From Myxococcales bacterium (lineage in GTDB: Bacteria; Myxococcota_A; Polyangia; Fen-1088): a stretch of DNA of 51,815 nt. Below, in pieces: positions 1 to 7,350 of the stretch. The translations under genes and the position numbers were made by a program. The notes beneath the pieces were generated by a model. It was not told where the DNA came from, ran no database searches, and saw nothing but the letters and a program-made list of their open reading frames with translations. Positions within the stretch are counted from its first letter, which is position 1, and the number at the start of each line of letters is the position of its first letter. Where the stretch lies: assembly GCA_003153015.1 (NCBI GenBank), contig PMBS01000358.1, positions 1 through 51,815 on the forward strand. The letters run 5' to 3'.

Positions 1-84
1 TACGTCGAGTATTCTCCCTCGTCGCTCGTTGCAGCCGGGGCTCCTCGCGACGCGACGGCTCGGTCCAAATTTCAATCAGTAGTG

Positions 85-1674
85 CTAGCGGCCCATTGAT
101 CTCTTCACTGCTGCCCCACGCACGAGGTAGGCGTGGCCCGTGTTGGTGGCTGGATCGGCCGAGGTGATGCCGGGTGGCCCATCAGCCTTCTGGGTGATCA
201 GCGCGCCCACGAGTAAGTCGTCCAGTCCGTCGCCGTCCACGTCAGAACCGGCAGCAACCCAAAATCCAACGCTCTCGCCAACCGCGCTGGCCGGGCATGA
301 GCTGGTCATGCGGAACGTGTTCTGGGACAGGTCGATGTTCCCCAACAAACGATTGTGCGTGCCAGGCAGCACATAAATGGCTCCATTGCCATTGTCGTCA
401 TGGGGAGCGCCCGCAACCAAGTCGAGGATGCCGTCGCCATCCACGTCGGCCGAGGCCAATGCGTAGAAGTCGGACAGGGTCGCGTCCGCCTGGTTGGTTT
501 GGGCGAGCAGATCGGACCGGCCATAGAGGATGTGCGTGGAATAGCCGGCAGTAGACAACGTCGTGAATGCCAGATCATCGAACCCGTCGCCATCCAAGTC
601 ACCCAACGGGGACACGAACGTGTCCGAAGATGTTTGGTCCCACCCAGGAAATCCGACCTCCACGATTCCCTCAATGAGCGGCACGGCCGGGATCTGGAGG
701 CTGCCGGCCAAGTCCTTTCCGCCAGGCACCATCCACACTTTGCTGTCGCACGCGCCGGTGGTGCCCGTGGGATCTGTGCACGCGTTGGCAAACGCGCCGA
801 TGACGAAGTCCGCGTAGCCATCACCGTTGAGGTCACCCACGGCGCGAAGCACGGGCGTGAAGTAGTTGGCGCCGTCGGGAACCGACACGCTGGCTCCGGC
901 CTGGTCGACTGACACCTGGCCCACGAAGCGCTTTGCACTCCCAAAGAACACGAGTGCGGTCGGGGTGCTTCCGACTGGGTCGTCGTCATCAGTGTTTGCT
1001 GCGGCCAGGTCAGCATAGCCATCGCCATTTATGTCCCCGATTCCATTCACCCTTCCGCCTACCCCGACGAACAGTGACGCAAGGTCGGCGATTCGTTGGC
1101 GTCCAGAGAGCCGCGCAGGCCCACCATAGACCAGGTAGGTCAGCTCCGAATGGTTCGCCATCACCGTGTAGCTCACGAGAAAATCCGCATAGCCATCCCG
1201 GTCCACGTCTCCTGCTGCGGCGACGGATGGGCGAAAGTACTCGGGAATAGCATGTCCAACCATGCCATCGGTCATAGCGCTGCTAACGCTACCAGACCCG
1301 CAACCCGCACCGAGGTTCGGATCGGACGGAATTAGGGTGGGTTCCTGTTCCACCTGTACGACGTGAGGCCAGGTTGGTGAGCCGTAGATGACCTCTACGC
1401 AGAGGCTGTTGACCACGACCAGGTCGGCATAGCCATCTCCATCCAGATCCCCAGGCATCACAGATCCTCTTTGGTACTGCTCAGGGGTTCCACCAATGTC
1501 TGCACCATTCGCAGAGAGGTTATTCTTGATGGTCACGTTTGCCGGGCTCGCCATTTGCGTGACCGTCGCCGGCTCATCGAGCCCGGTGTCGCCCCCGGGA
1601 TGACAGCCGGGCAACAGCGGGACGAGCAAAATCGACATTGCCTTCAACCACTTGGTTTTGAGCATCTGGTGCAT
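85..1674 (-). CDS. FG-GAP/VCBS repeat lipoprotein
   Basis: This is a surface or periplasmic protein built from about seven FG-GAP (integrin-alpha-like beta-propeller) repeats. Each repeat has a calcium-loop motif of the type D-x-D-G-D-G-x-x-D, for example GDLDGDGYADLVV, GDVDRDGYADFLV and GDINGDGYADLAA. The N-terminus MHQMLKTKWLKAMSILLVPLLPGC is a lipoprotein signal ending in a lipobox cysteine. I place the start at 1674 because AGGAGG lies 6 bases upstream of that ATG; the frame could open at 1731, but the extra residues look unlike a signal peptide. It is the last gene of the ECF sigma/FecR operon, 53 bases after its neighbour. FG-GAP propellers bind ligands or other proteins; the partner is unknown. 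Confidence 0.85.
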   Translation of the reverse strand: MHQMLKTKWLKAMSILLVPLLPGCHPGGDTGLDEPATVTQMASPANVTIKNNLSANGADIGGTPEQYQRGSVMPGDLDGDGYADLVVVNSLCVEVIYGSPTWPHVVQVEQEPTLIPSDPNLGAGCGSGSVSSAMTDGMVGHAIPEYFRPSVAAAGDVDRDGYADFLVSYTVMANHSELTYLVYGGPARLSGRQRIADLASLFVGVGGRVNGIGDINGDGYADLAAANTDDDDPVGSTPTALVFFGSAKRFVGQVSVDQAGASVSVPDGANYFTPVLRAVGDLNGDGYADFVIGAFANACTDPTGTTGACDSKVWMVPGGKDLAGSLQIPAVPLIEGIVEVGFPGWDQTSSDTFVSPLGDLDGDGFDDLAFTTLSTAGYSTHILYGRSDLLAQTNQADATLSDFYALASADVDGDGILDLVAGAPHDDNGNGAIYVLPGTHNRLLGNIDLSQNTFRMTSSCPASAVGESVGFWVAAGSDVDGDGLDDLLVGALITQKADGPPGITSADPATNTGHAYLVRGAAVKRSMGR

Positions 1675-1727
1675 GGTGGACCTCCTGTCTACAAGAGACC
1701 TGCCGCCCGGTTTTCGGCTCAGCTTCA

Positions 1728-2729
1728 TCACAAGCTCATCCCCAGCGAAAGAACGCCACGCACCCAGGAACCCTCAAAGGAAAGCACGCGCACGCCACTG
1801 ATGGTTCCTCGTGCAGGCAACAGGACGAGTCCGCTTTCCACCCCGGCGTGCACAAAGGCAGAGCGCCAGATTCGTACCTCAAGATCGAGCGCGAGCAGCG
1901 GACCTGTCCACAGCGCGAACGCGGTCCGGCCCGCGCGCAGGGTATCGACCGGCTCGCCCGCAAGGTGCACCAATCCGAGCCGCCAGCCGACCCCGGCTGC
2001 GGCCAGCAGTCGACCCAGGGTAGTGCGCATGGCCAGAAGCGGCGCGACCGACAACCCCGTCGCGCTGGCGTGTCCGGTGTCCGCGACGCTAGCTTCGGCG
2101 AACCCCAGATCAAGGTCGAGACCAGCACCGAAAGAGGAGTACGATTGTAGCCAGTGCACCGTGCGGAGCGCAAGCCCTGGCTCGACCAGGCCCGACCCGA
2201 ACCAGCGCAGGTCAGGCCCGGCCGAGATCTGCCAGCGGCCAGCGCCGTCTCTCGATTCGGCTGTTCCCTGCCTCATGTGCTGCTCGGCGATCTGCGTGGC
2301 CTGCCGACGAACATCGGGGGATGCTGCTGTCCCGGGCGAGGGCGCAGCAGGCACCGGCGTGATGGCCAGCTCGGCCCAGCTTGCCAGCACGGCCTCTGAG
2401 ATGGCCAGTCCCAGCAGACGAGAACGCGCGTCGCGAGGCTGGTCGGGCAAATCCAGGGTACGGCTGATCATCTTGCCTGTGACCGGATCGTCGATCACAA
2501 CCTGCACCTCGGCATCCCGACAGTCCGCGTGCACCACGGTGGTCGTGCCCACCGGCTGCTCGTCGTCGAGCGTCCCGCCCAGTTCCAGAGCCGCCAAACG
2601 GCGCACCAGCGCCTGATCGGTGCCTGTGCACGGATCGATCTCCAGGCGCAGCGGCACGCGAGCAGCGTGGGCGCCTGCTACGCCGAAGACGGCGCCTAGG
2701 GATGCTGCAAGAGCGGGACGTCGCCGCAT
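1728..2729 (-). CDS. Exported protein of the ECF/FecR operon, possible beta-barrel
   Basis: I do not recognise a named family. The protein (333 aa) starts with an Arg-rich n-region, a hydrophobic core and AHA, a likely signal peptidase I site. Residues of about 25-150 look globular. From about 180 on there are alternating hydrophobic strands rich in Trp, Gly and Leu, ending in GVLSLGMSL, which resembles an outer-membrane beta-barrel terminus. Its ATG overlaps the stop of the FecR gene by one base (TAATG), so translation is probably coupled. Downstream position in a sigma/FecR operon suggests an envelope function controlled by that regulator; this is inference. Confidence 0.75.
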   Translation of the reverse strand: MRRRPALAASLGAVFGVAGAHAARVPLRLEIDPCTGTDQALVRRLAALELGGTLDDEQPVGTTTVVHADCRDAEVQVVIDDPVTGKMISRTLDLPDQPRDARSRLLGLAISEAVLASWAELAITPVPAAPSPGTAASPDVRRQATQIAEQHMRQGTAESRDGAGRWQISAGPDLRWFGSGLVEPGLALRTVHWLQSYSSFGAGLDLDLGFAEASVADTGHASATGLSVAPLLAMRTTLGRLLAAAGVGWRLGLVHLAGEPVDTLRAGRTAFALWTGPLLALDLEVRIWRSAFVHAGVESGLVLLPARGTISGVRVLSFEGSWVRGVLSLGMSL

Positions 2730-3844
2730 TACTCTATTCCGCCAAAGTGGCGGACCGCACGCTGGCGGCGGCCCTCAGGCCACGTCTTCACATACTCCTC
2801 AGCGAGCGCGCGAGCCCGCTCCTTGTCGCCAGCCCGGAAACGAGCCTCCACCTCCCGGGCCAGGGCGTCCTCGGCCAGCGGTCCCGTGGGCGCGGCGGCT
2901 CGCGCCCGGGAAAAAGCAGTCGCGGCGCGAGCGGGATTCTCCAGATCATTCAGGAGGACACGGCCCAACGTGAACGCGGCGACAGCGGCTCGCGCATCGG
3001 TCGGGTACAAGACGAGCGCCCTCTCCAGATAGGGCAAGGACGCGGACGCATGACCGGACATGCGAGCCACGTCAGCCGCCAGCAGCAAGTCCTCCATCGC
3101 GTTCAGACTTGCAGCGCTATTCCGCTCGCTGGCCATGCGGTACGCCGCCCGGTAGTCGCCTCTTTGCGCGAGCCCGCGCCAGTCTACCTCACCGCGCGCC
3201 GGTCGACGCGACTGCAGAGCCGGCGGCTCGGCATCCGGCACCGGCTCGATCGCCGGCTCGGCCGTCGCATCGGCGGCTTCCACGGGCGGAAACCGTCCCC
3301 GCTCGCCAGGGTCGAGAATCTGCTGGCCGCGCTCCCACGTCACGCGCACCCGGCCGCGCTGGACCTCCACCTGCGAGCGTTCGCCCTGACGCCTGATCAC
3401 GAACCGGGTGCCCATCACGACGACCACGACCCCGCCTGCGGAAACTCGGAACTCGCGACTTGGGTTCGGCACCACGTCGAAATCTGCCGCACCGGACAGG
3501 AGTTCCATAACCACCAGTTGAGGCGAAATGGTCTTGGCCAAGAGAAGGCTGCCCTGGTCAAGCGGGGTTACGATGGAACCGTCTGACAGGCTGAAGGGTG
3601 CCACACGAAGAGCGGGCGCCGGGGAGACACGCGCGGCCGTCTCGGGGCGTGGGCGAGCGAGCACCCAGATTGTGCCAGCAACAAGGCACAGCAGACTGAT
3701 GACCGCACCGGCCGCGACCCGCCGGGCACGCCGGCGGCGCAAACCCGCGTGCAGGTGGGCGAGAGCCGAAGCCGTGCGATCCGGATGGTAGCCCGCCTCG
3801 ATCTGCTCTCCAATTGAGCGAATGCGTTCAGCCAGGTCAGACAT
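2729..3844 (-). CDS. FecR-domain membrane regulator with C-terminal TPR-like repeats
   Basis: This is the probable regulatory partner of the adjacent ECF sigma factor. It has a short cytoplasmic N-terminus (about residues 1-40), one membrane segment (about 42-62) and a FecR-type beta-rich periplasmic domain (about 80-180, including the segment VMGTRFVIRR). A charged Pro/Ala linker and an alpha-helical region with TPR-like periodicity (about 220-371) follow. FecR proteins pass an outer-membrane signal to a sigma factor. The start at 3844 has AAGGAG 7 bases upstream and overlaps the sigma stop (ATGTCTGA). The frame opens earlier at 3949, but that extension overlaps the sigma gene and lacks a ribosome binding site. 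Confidence 0.87.
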   Translation of the reverse strand: MSDLAERIRSIGEQIEAGYHPDRTASALAHLHAGLRRRRARRVAAGAVISLLCLVAGTIWVLARPRPETAARVSPAPALRVAPFSLSDGSIVTPLDQGSLLLAKTISPQLVVMELLSGAADFDVVPNPSREFRVSAGGVVVVVMGTRFVIRRQGERSQVEVQRGRVRVTWERGQQILDPGERGRFPPVEAADATAEPAIEPVPDAEPPALQSRRPARGEVDWRGLAQRGDYRAAYRMASERNSAASLNAMEDLLLAADVARMSGHASASLPYLERALVLYPTDARAAVAAFTLGRVLLNDLENPARAATAFSRARAAAPTGPLAEDALAREVEARFRAGDKERARALAEEYVKTWPEGRRQRAVRHFGGIE

Positions 3845-4391
3845 CACCGATCTCCTTGTGAATCCGTGCGTGTGCCGAAGTGATCCAGCGCTTGGCCGTG
3901 GCCAGCGAGCAGCCGCACAGCTTGGCCACATCCTCCAGTCGCTCGCCATGCACGTGGCGCAGCGACCATGCCAGGCGCTCGCCGGCCGGGATGCGATCGA
4001 GAATGCGATACACTTCGGCCATGAAGGCCGCGTCTTCGGGCGAGACTCGCCCGTGGCCCGCCGCCTCGGCGTAGTCGAACGAGCCTTCCAACCCCAGCGT
4101 CACCCGGAAGCGACGCAGATGCAGGCGCCGCCAGGCCAGGCGCACGGTCACCTTCACCAGCCAAGCCTGCAGCGCGCCCGGCTCGCGTAGACGGGGCAAC
4201 CACTTGCCGGCCTTCATGAATACGTCTTGCACGAGATCGTCGGCCTCGTCACGCCGGCCCAGGATGCGTAGCGCGAGCGTGGCCAGCCGCGGAGCATGGG
4301 CGCGAAAAGCTTGGTCCAGCGTAGGAGGCTGCGCGATAGGACTCGCTTGGATAAGTCGGAGATGACTCGGAGCCAACATTGACCCGCCCAT
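3837..4391 (-). CDS. ECF-type RNA polymerase sigma factor
   Basis: This is an extracytoplasmic-function sigma factor of normal length (184 aa). Region 2 lies at about residues 28-65, including DEADDLVQDVFMKAGKWLPRL, which binds core polymerase and the -10 element. Region 4 lies at about 130-181, with a helix-turn-helix around HGERLEDVAKLCGCSLATAKRW for -35 recognition. It heads a four-gene coupled operon with a FecR-type regulator, an exported protein and an FG-GAP lipoprotein, so it probably drives envelope genes, possibly its own operon. Two starts are possible, 4391 and 4379; neither has a strong ribosome binding site. Confidence 0.92.
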   Translation of the reverse strand: MGGSMLAPSHLRLIQASPIAQPPTLDQAFRAHAPRLATLALRILGRRDEADDLVQDVFMKAGKWLPRLREPGALQAWLVKVTVRLAWRRLHLRRFRVTLGLEGSFDYAEAAGHGRVSPEDAAFMAEVYRILDRIPAGERLAWSLRHVHGERLEDVAKLCGCSLATAKRWITSAHARIHKEIGDV

Positions 4392-4392
4392 T

Positions 4393-4422
4393 ATGAGCCT
4401 CGACCCCGAAAAAACGGCTCAT
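4393..4422. promoter_or_regulatory. Inverted repeat in the divergent sigma/alpha-galactosidase promoter region
   Basis: ATGAGCC (4393-4399) and GGCTCAT (4416-4422) are perfect 7-base arms separated by 16 bases, directly upstream of the sigma start. The intergenic space (4392-4574) must hold promoters for both the ECF operon and the GH27 gene. The arms could be a regulator site; this is inference from symmetry and position only. Confidence 0.35.
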
Positions 4423-4574
4423 GAATTCTGGTAGGCAAGCGGTCTGTGCGGGCCTTCAGACCATGATGGCTAGTAGCTTTCGGTTCTCGAGGCCACCTTG
4501 CGCCGACGATAGTCCCTCGCCCTGCCGGCCACGCTCCGCTAGACTCCGGCGCAACTTCAACAATTGGATGAATC

Positions 4575-5753
4575 ATGCGCTCACTCGTCCGTGTCGGTCT
4601 CGCTCTGTTGCTCCCGCTCCTGCTGGCGCCGCTCGCCTGGGCTGGCGACGGACTTGCCCTCACCCCACCCATGGGCTGGAATAGCTGGAACAAGTTTGGC
4701 TGCAACGTCAGCGAAAAACTCATCCGGTCAGCGGCCGACGCGCTCGTGTCGAGCGGCATGAAGGACGCCGGCTACCAGTACGTGGTGATCGATGACTGTT
4801 GGCAGGTCAGGCGAGATGCGGCGGGAAAGATCGTGGCCGACCCCGAGCGATTCCCCTCTGGGATCAAGGCGCTGGCCGACGCCATCCACGCCAAGGGCCT
4901 GAAGTTCGGAATCTACTCGGACGCCGGCAGCATGACCTGCGCCAAGCGGCCGGGCGGGAAGGGCCATGAGGCGCAGGACGCGAAAACCTATGCCGAGTGG
5001 GGCGTCGACTACCTGAAGTACGACTGGTGCAACACCGAAGGGCAGGACACGCGCGACGCTTACGCCAAGATGAGCCGAGCCCTGCGCGCGAGCGGACGGC
5101 CGATCGTCTTTTCCATCTGCGAGTGGGGCAACAGCAAGCCGTGGACCTGGGCCCAGGGCATCGGGCACCTGTGGCGCGCGACCGGCGACATCCAGGACTG
5201 CTGGGACTGCGGCGCCAGTTGGGGTGGCATGGGTGTGGTCCACATCATCGACCTGATGGCCGACCTTTACGCCTATTCAGGCCCCGGCCACTGGAACGAC
5301 CCGGACATGCTCGAGGTCGGCAACCGCGGGCTCACCCTGGCCGAAAATCGGGCTCACTTCAGCCTCTGGGCGCTGTTCGCAGCACCCCTGATGGCTGGCA
5401 ACGACCTCCAGTCGATGAAGCCCGAAATCAGGGACATCCTCACCAACCGCGAGGTTATCGCAATCGACCAGGATCCGCTCGGTATGCAGGGTCGCAGGGT
5501 GCGCGACTACGGCGCACACGAAGTGTGGGTCAAGCCGCTCGCTGACGGCTCACGCGCCGTCATCCTGTTCAACCGCGGCAGCGAGGAGAGCCCGATCGCA
5601 GCGGCGTGGGAGGACATCGGTCTCTTTCCCGGCGGCAAGGCCGTGGTCCGCGATCTCTGGAAGAAGGCCGACATCGGCAGCTTCACTGGCCGCTTTGAGG
5701 CCAAGGTCGAGCCACACGGCGTGGTGATGCTCAAAATCACGCCACAGTTCTAG
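4575..5753 (+). CDS. GH27 alpha-galactosidase, secreted
   Basis: This retaining glycoside hydrolase family 27 enzyme releases terminal alpha-1,6-galactose from melibiose, raffinose-type sugars or galactomannan. The first 23 residues are a signal peptide ending AWA. The family N-terminal motif LTPPMGWNSWNKFGCN follows at about residue 28. YLKYDWC carries the nucleophile Asp150, and LWRATGDIQDCW the acid/base Asp205. WNDPDMLEVG and a C-terminal beta-sandwich complete a full-length enzyme (392 aa). Secretion agrees with polymer or oligosaccharide attack outside the cytoplasm. The galT/galK pair 34 kb away could process the galactose. GH27 also includes alpha-N-acetylgalactosaminidases, so the exact substrate is not certain. 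Confidence 0.93.
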   Translation: MRSLVRVGLALLLPLLLAPLAWAGDGLALTPPMGWNSWNKFGCNVSEKLIRSAADALVSSGMKDAGYQYVVIDDCWQVRRDAAGKIVADPERFPSGIKALADAIHAKGLKFGIYSDAGSMTCAKRPGGKGHEAQDAKTYAEWGVDYLKYDWCNTEGQDTRDAYAKMSRALRASGRPIVFSICEWGNSKPWTWAQGIGHLWRATGDIQDCWDCGASWGGMGVVHIIDLMADLYAYSGPGHWNDPDMLEVGNRGLTLAENRAHFSLWALFAAPLMAGNDLQSMKPEIRDILTNREVIAIDQDPLGMQGRRVRDYGAHEVWVKPLADGSRAVILFNRGSEESPIAAAWEDIGLFPGGKAVVRDLWKKADIGSFTGRFEAKVEPHGVVMLKITPQF

Positions 5754-5757
5754 GGTA

Positions 5758-5943
5758 TCACCAGAGCATCGAGAACGTGAAGGTATTGTGGAAGATGTCG
5801 AGTGCGCTGCTGCCCCAAGCCAGAATGTAGTCGCCGCGGCTGCTGGTAATCGGATCCTCCAGTGTCTGGATGCGCTTCTCGATGTCGCCCCGTCTGGAAG
5901 TCGTGGGATTCTCGATGAGGAAGTTCTTGTACAGGTCCAGCTA
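5758..5943 (-). pseudogene. 3' remnant of a TPR-type gene
   Basis: Between the GH27 stop and the MFS start the minus strand reads as a sensible protein end: LDLYKNFLIENPTTSRRGD followed by IEKRIQTLEDPI and, at the end, ILAWGSSALDIFHNTFTF, then TGA at 5758-5760. The pattern Y-x-x-F-L-x-x-x-P-x-x-x-x-R-x-D-I-E-K-R-I-x-x-L is typical of the last helices of a TPR or tetratricopeptide-like lipoprotein. There is no start codon. A TAG (5944-5946) precedes it, and upstream the frame runs into the MFS gene on the other strand, so only the tail survives. Not recognised beyond this. Confidence 0.5.
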
Positions 5944-5946
5944 CTG

Positions 5947-7350
5947 ATGACCATCGCCTCTCCCGCGCCCACGAATTCGCCCGACCCTGCGTCGGTTCGA
6001 CGTGCGGTAGCGTTCGTGGTCAACTTGGGCGCCTTCCTGAGCCCGTTCATGGCGGCCTCGCTGAATCTGGGGTTGCCCGCCATGGGACGGGATCTGCACA
6101 TGGGCGCCACCACCCTGAGCTGGGTGGCCGGCGCCTTTCTGTTGAGTGCCGCGGTCTTCACCGTGCCTTTCGGCCGCATCGCCGATATCTACGGCCGTCG
6201 GCGCATCCTGCTCTACGGCAACGCTTTGTTCGCCCTGTTTTCCCTGCTTGCTGCCTTTGCGCCCTCGGCGACCGTGATGCTGGTCTTGCGGGTTCTGCAG
6301 GGCGTGGCTGGCGCCATGCTCATCTCGACCGGCACAGCCATCTTGACCTCGGTGTTTCCCCCCGGCGATCGCGGACGCATTCTGGGCCGGAACGTCACCG
6401 CAGTCTATCTGGGGCTGGCGCTGGGGCCATTCGCCGGCGGGTTTCTCACCCAACACTTCGGCTGGCGCAGCGTCTTTCTGGTCAACTCTTTGCTCGGGCT
6501 GGTGCTGGTCGCAACCATGCTGGCGAAGCTGCACGACGAATGGGCCGAGGCACGCGGCGAGGTTTTTGACAGCGCCGGCGCCCTCATCTACGGCACCACG
6601 CTGGTGGCCTTGATGTACGGGTTCTCGCGCCTCTCGAGTACGACCGGCTTCTGGCTTCTGCCCCTCGGCCTGCTCGGGCTGGGCGTGTTCATCGCCTGGG
6701 AGATGCGCAGCCGGAGCCCGGTCCTCGACGTGTCGCTCTTCCGCGCCAACCCGGTGTTTGCTTTCTCGAGCCTGGCGGCGCTCATCCACTACTGCGCGAC
6801 GTTCGCGGTGACCTTCCTCCTCAGCCTCTATCTGCAGTCAATCCGGGGCCTCTCGCCGCAACAGGCGGGCCTGCTGCTGGTGGCCCAGCCGGTGATGATG
6901 GCCCTCTTCTCCCCCCTGGCGGGCCGGCTTTCGGACCGCATCGAGCCGCGCGTGCTGGCCTCGATCGGCATGGGCGTGACCGCGGTAGGGGTATTCCTGC
7001 TGTCCTTTCTGCGCGCTGGGACGCCCACCCCCCTGGTGGTCGCCGACTTGGTCCTGCTCGGTATCGGATTCGCGTTCTTCTCGTCGCCCAACACCAACGC
7101 AGTAATGAGCGCACTCGACAAGCGCCACCTGGGCGTGGGCTCCGGCATCCTCGGCACCATGCGCCTGCTCGGCCAGAACCTGAGCATGGGCATGGTGATG
7201 ATGATCCTCGCGCTGCACCTGGGCTCACGCCCGCTCGGCTCCGATATGCAGGTCCCGTTTCTGCGCAGCCTGCACCTCATTTTCCAGATCTTCTCGCTCC
7301 TGGGCGTGGCCGGCGTGTTTGCCTCACTGGCACGCGGGCGTATGCACTAG
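5947..7350 (+). CDS. MFS drug/proton antiporter (DHA2-like)
   Basis: This is a 467-residue inner-membrane major facilitator with about 12-14 hydrophobic segments. The conserved loop GRIADIYGRRRILLYGN sits between segments 2 and 3 (MFS motif A), and ILGRNVTAVYLGLALGPFAGG resembles antiporter motif C (G-P-x-x-G). This places it with DHA2-type multidrug exporters. The frame opens at 5788, but the first 53 residues are read from a degraded gene on the other strand and look unlike an MFS N-terminus, so I start at the ATG at 5947. No strong ribosome binding site is visible. Its stop overlaps the stop of the convergent gene by two bases. Substrate unknown. Confidence 0.9.
   Translation: MTIASPAPTNSPDPASVRRAVAFVVNLGAFLSPFMAASLNLGLPAMGRDLHMGATTLSWVAGAFLLSAAVFTVPFGRIADIYGRRRILLYGNALFALFSLLAAFAPSATVMLVLRVLQGVAGAMLISTGTAILTSVFPPGDRGRILGRNVTAVYLGLALGPFAGGFLTQHFGWRSVFLVNSLLGLVLVATMLAKLHDEWAEARGEVFDSAGALIYGTTLVALMYGFSRLSSTTGFWLLPLGLLGLGVFIAWEMRSRSPVLDVSLFRANPVFAFSSLAALIHYCATFAVTFLLSLYLQSIRGLSPQQAGLLLVAQPVMMALFSPLAGRLSDRIEPRVLASIGMGVTAVGVFLLSFLRAGTPTPLVVADLVLLGIGFAFFSSPNTNAVMSALDKRHLGVGSGILGTMRLLGQNLSMGMVMMILALHLGSRPLGSDMQVPFLRSLHLIFQIFSLLGVAGVFASLARGRMH

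Noticed and set aside
5788-5946. N-terminal extension of the MFS transporter
   Set aside because: The extra residues are read across a remnant gene on the other strand and have no MFS features.
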